Of a stretch of 6,478 nt of DNA, positions 6,369-6,478 are shown in pieces. Source of the DNA: Chloroflexota bacterium (lineage in GTDB: Bacteria; Chloroflexota; Anaerolineae; B4-G1; SLSP01); contig JAAZNO010000364.1 of NCBI GenBank assembly GCA_012798275.1, positions 1 through 6,478 on the forward strand, read 5' to 3'. Position numbers and translations under genes: made by a program. Position 1 is the stretch's first letter, and every line of letters begins with the position of its first letter. Under the pieces are notes generated by a model. It had not been told where the DNA came from and searched no databases. It saw only the letters and a list, made by a program, of their open reading frames with translations.

Positions 6369-6413
6369 CACAAACCCGCATTCAAACGCCTTGGGTGGCA
6401 GAGCTGCTTGACC

Positions 6414-6478
6414 TCAGGCCGGCCAGTTGCCCGCCTGCGCCTCTTCTGACGCCTCATTGGGGGAGCTAGCGTTGGCAA
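6414..6478 (-). CDS. Possible C-terminal tail of an upstream gene (partial)
   Basis: Entering from the right edge, the frame starting at 6476 reads ANASSPNEASEEAQAGNWPA and stops at a TGA (6416-6414), 45 nt before the -35 box. The acidic, Ala/Ser-rich composition resembles a disordered protein tail. A second minus frame is also open to a TGA at 6367-6365, but its Arg-rich content (RRQKRRRRATGR) looks like a shadow. Only 20 codons are visible, so no product is named and this may not be coding. Confidence 0.22.
   Translation of the reverse strand, partial: ANASSPNEASEEAQAGNWPA

Noticed and set aside
6362..6469. 35-codon plus-strand frame starting MSTQTRIQTPWVAELL
   Set aside because: It starts inside the opposite-strand promoter, has no ribosome binding site and stops after 35 codons. 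Chance is the simpler explanation.

Overview
The window is GC-rich apart from its right-hand end, and everything that can be supported as a gene reads on the minus strand. The style of the proteins suggests a Chloroflexota-like bacterium of the Anaerolineae/Caldilinea type: a very large secreted protein built from a right-handed beta-helix, CARDB adhesion modules and a beta-propeller, with short dispersed-repeat-like sequences in the spacer. This assignment is inference from protein style and is not proven by any marker gene.

Layout, in the direction of transcription (right to left). Positions 6369-6478 hold at most the tail of an upstream minus-strand gene. Positions 6340-6368 hold an exact consensus sigma-70/sigma-A promoter (TTGACA, 17 bp, TATAAT). 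It is followed by a leader of about 164 nt carrying a 5'-proximal hairpin, then by a gene for a 169-residue soluble protein of unknown function (5660-6169). A 263-bp spacer (5397-5659) follows. It contains a heptamer tandem array, two hairpins of REP-like character and an ATTCGTG tandem repeat, but no convincing promoter or terminator.

The rest, 1-5396, is one uninterrupted reading frame of at least 1798 codons that runs off the left edge without a stop. It begins at a well-placed ATG behind AAGGAGG. The protein has a signal peptide, a small Ig-like N-terminal domain, a NosD/PbH1-type beta-helix, a CARDB domain, a central region of about 400 residues that I cannot assign, a beta-propeller of about six repeats, and at least three further CARDB domains, the last cut by the window edge.

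The big protein is most likely a surface or extracellular adhesion or polysaccharide-binding protein. Nothing in the sequence links it mechanistically to the 169-residue protein beyond shared strand and adjacency. I see no CRISPR array, tRNA, rRNA, transposase or known defence gene.
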